From contig JAGAJD010000057.1 in NCBI GenBank assembly GCA_017626275.1, positions 1-8,860 of the forward strand: a DNA stretch of 8,860 nucleotides, given 5' to 3'. The position numbers and the translations under genes were made by a program. The notes beneath the pieces were generated by a model, which was not told where the DNA came from, searched no databases, and worked only from the letters and a program-made list of their open reading frames with translations. Positions 7,994 through 8,860 of this stretch are shown piece after piece. Positions within the stretch are counted from its first letter, which is position 1; every line of letters begins with the position of its first letter. The stretch is from Lachnospira sp. (lineage in GTDB: Bacteria > Bacillota > Clostridia > Lachnospirales > Lachnospiraceae).

Positions 7994-8022
7994 ATTATAT
8001 CACTCTCCCTTAGCCTCTTCAA
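7994..8022 (-). promoter_or_regulatory. Predicted sigmaA promoter of the chemoreceptor gene
   Basis: TTGAAG (8022-8017) and TATAAT (7999-7994) lie 17 bp apart, with TGA before the -10 box giving an extended -10. Transcription would start near 7987, about 38 nt before the ATG. There is no match to the sigma-28 flagellar promoter pattern (TAAA, about 15 bp, GCCGATAA), which is often used for chemoreceptor genes in motile bacteria. Confidence 0.7.
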
Positions 8023-8052
8023 TCATTTTTACTATATTCTATTCACCAAAAT

Positions 8053-8091
8053 ACACACAAAAAGAATGGGAAGAATACTCTCCCCATTCTT
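8053..8091 (-). terminator. Intrinsic terminator of the cell-wall-binding protein gene
   Basis: On the minus strand AAGAATGGG (8091-8083) pairs perfectly with CCCATTCTT (8070-8062). GAG and CTT extend this inward to a 12-bp stem (one G:U) with a 6-nt loop, and TTT then GTGTGTATTTT follows. It begins 29 bp after the stop codon at 8120 and separates the surface-protein transcript from the chemoreceptor gene, whose promoter lies beyond it. Confidence 0.85.
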
Positions 8092-8119
8092 AAGTCAATT
8101 ATCTGCAATTAACATTTTC

Positions 8120-8860
8120 CTACTTTATCATTATACCTGAAAACATGTCAAATGTATATTCAACTCCATCAATAGTAGTTTTTCCTTTTGCCATTGCTCC
8201 TGTAATTGTGTCAAAATAGTAGTTTCTATCAGCTGACCAGCCTTTAACCATGTGTCCGTTCTCATCGTAACGTACCCACTTACCTGTTCCGTCCGGTCTG
8301 TCTGCATACTGTCCTGCATATGATTCCTGATATACATCTTTTGATACTGCTTTCTTTCCGCCATCTATTGAATCTAACCAATACCATGCGTCTGAAGCCG
8401 GATCGTAGATTTCCTTACCACGTCCTTCTGTTCCCTGACGTTTACCGTTCTCATACCAGAATTCATTACCGTCAATAGTATACCATGAACAGTTAAGAGC
8501 AACGCCCGTTATATCATCGAACGCACAATTTTCTCCGCCTATAACTACTGCTCCATGCTCCATCTGACCTGTAATGTCATTGTAATAGTACAGTCTTCCA
8601 TCTTCTGTTGTGTACCAACCCTTTATCATGGCTCCTGTAATCTCGTCGAATCTGTACCAGCCGCCATAGCGGTAGTCTTCTCCCTTAACCATGATTCCGT
8701 TTTCATCGTAACGTACCCACTTGCCTAATGCTGTTCCGTCGGGAAGATAAGCATCTTTATTTGTTGCCATTGTTCCGTCTGCATCAAACCAGTACCAACC
8801 GTTACTTACGCTATCATATACTTCCTTGCTTCTTGCTGCAACACCTGCATCAAACCAGTA
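8120..8860 (-). CDS. Cell-wall-binding repeat protein, C-terminal part (cut by window edge)
   Basis: The frame is open from the right edge to the TAG at 8120, giving 246 residues; the ATG at 8770 is internal, because the preceding 30 codons (ending NGWYWFDADGT) continue the same repeat pattern. The product is made of aromatic/glycine-rich repeats of about 20 residues resembling choline-binding/CW_binding modules (W-Y-x-F-D-x-x-G-x-M). At least eight D-x-x-G-x-M-like units are visible: FDADGTM, YDENGIM, FDEITGAM, YNDITGQM, FDDITGV, YDENGHM, FDTITGAM and FDMFSGIM. Such modules normally anchor extracellular enzymes or adhesins non-covalently to wall polymers. The N-terminal part with signal peptide and any catalytic domain lies outside the window, so the protein's actual activity is unknown. 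It ends its own transcription unit at the terminator 8053-8091. Confidence 0.88.
   Translation of the reverse strand, partial: YWFDAGVAARSKEVYDSVSNGWYWFDADGTMATNKDAYLPDGTALGKWVRYDENGIMVKGEDYRYGGWYRFDEITGAMIKGWYTTEDGRLYYYNDITGQMEHGAVVIGGENCAFDDITGVALNCSWYTIDGNEFWYENGKRQGTEGRGKEIYDPASDAWYWLDSIDGGKKAVSKDVYQESYAGQYADRPDGTGKWVRYDENGHMVKGWSADRNYYFDTITGAMAKGKTTIDGVEYTFDMFSGIMIK
8244..8285. repeat. Intragenic direct repeat, copy A (pairs with 8685-8726)
   Basis: This 42-bp stretch matches 8685-8726 at 38 of 42 positions, including a perfectly shared 20-mer (8262-8281). Both copies code for KWVRYDENGxMVK in the same frame, and they are 441 bp (147 codons) apart. It marks a duplicated module within the cell-wall-binding protein. 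Confidence 0.85.
8685..8726. repeat. Intragenic direct repeat, copy B (pairs with 8244-8285)
   Basis: This is the upstream-module copy of the KWVRYDENGxMVK-coding repeat; four mismatches separate it from copy A, and the exact 20-mer lies at 8703-8722. Confidence 0.85.
8779..8860. repeat. Short direct repeat of the YWFDA module
   Basis: The 16-mer CTGCATCAAACCAGTA occurs at 8779-8794 and again at 8845-8860, exactly 66 bp (22 codons) apart and in frame. On the coding strand both give YWFDA. This fits one repeat unit of the wall-binding array and suggests that more copies continue beyond the right edge. Confidence 0.8.

Noticed and set aside
7949..8119. A possible small gene or riboswitch in the 171-bp gap before the chemoreceptor
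   Set aside because: The gap is accounted for by the terminator, the promoter and the ribosome binding site, and the predicted leader of about 38 nt is too short for a riboswitch.
8120..8770. A separate 216-residue gene starting at the ATG 8770
   Set aside because: The same frame is open up to the window edge and the preceding codons encode the same wall-binding repeat, so this ATG is internal.

Overview
The window looks like chromosomal DNA of a low-GC Gram-positive anaerobe, most likely a Clostridia/Lachnospiraceae-type Bacillota. The evidence is the pth-mfd gene order, strong AGGAGG-type ribosome binding sites, sigmaA-like promoters with TGn-extended -10 boxes, a short intrinsic terminator, and a surface protein built of cell-wall-binding (choline-binding-like) repeats. 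No species can be named from the sequence alone. Every gene lies on the minus strand, so transcription runs from high to low coordinates; both end genes are cut by the window edges.

Layout in transcription order: (1) 8860-8120, the C-terminal 246 residues of a repeat-rich cell-wall-binding protein, closed by a clear intrinsic terminator at about 8091-8053. (2) 7948-6230, a membrane chemoreceptor (methyl-accepting chemotaxis protein) with its own promoter. (3) 6082-5522 and 5500-1916, a pth-mfd pair 21 bp apart, coding for peptidyl-tRNA hydrolase and the transcription-repair coupling factor. Their promoter lies over the 3' end of the chemoreceptor gene, and a terminator-like hairpin sits inside the pth leader. 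(4) 1813-839, a DRE-TIM (HMG-CoA-lyase-like) aldolase of uncertain substrate, with its own extended -10 promoter. (5) 765-1, the N-terminal 255 residues of a branched-chain amino acid aminotransferase (ilvE), also with its own promoter.

Functionally, the pth-mfd pair is a housekeeping unit (rescue of peptidyl-tRNA, and rescue of RNA polymerase stalled at DNA damage). The aldolase and ilvE are adjacent and codirectional with no visible terminator between them, so a shared role in keto-acid or amino-acid metabolism is possible, but each has a plausible promoter of its own. The chemoreceptor and the surface protein are separate units.

I see no mobile element, CRISPR array, tRNA, rRNA or phage gene, and no clear undescribed multi-gene system. 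The points most worth a second look are the aldolase with its non-standard active-site neighbourhood, the hairpin in the pth leader, and the duplicated blocks in the surface protein.
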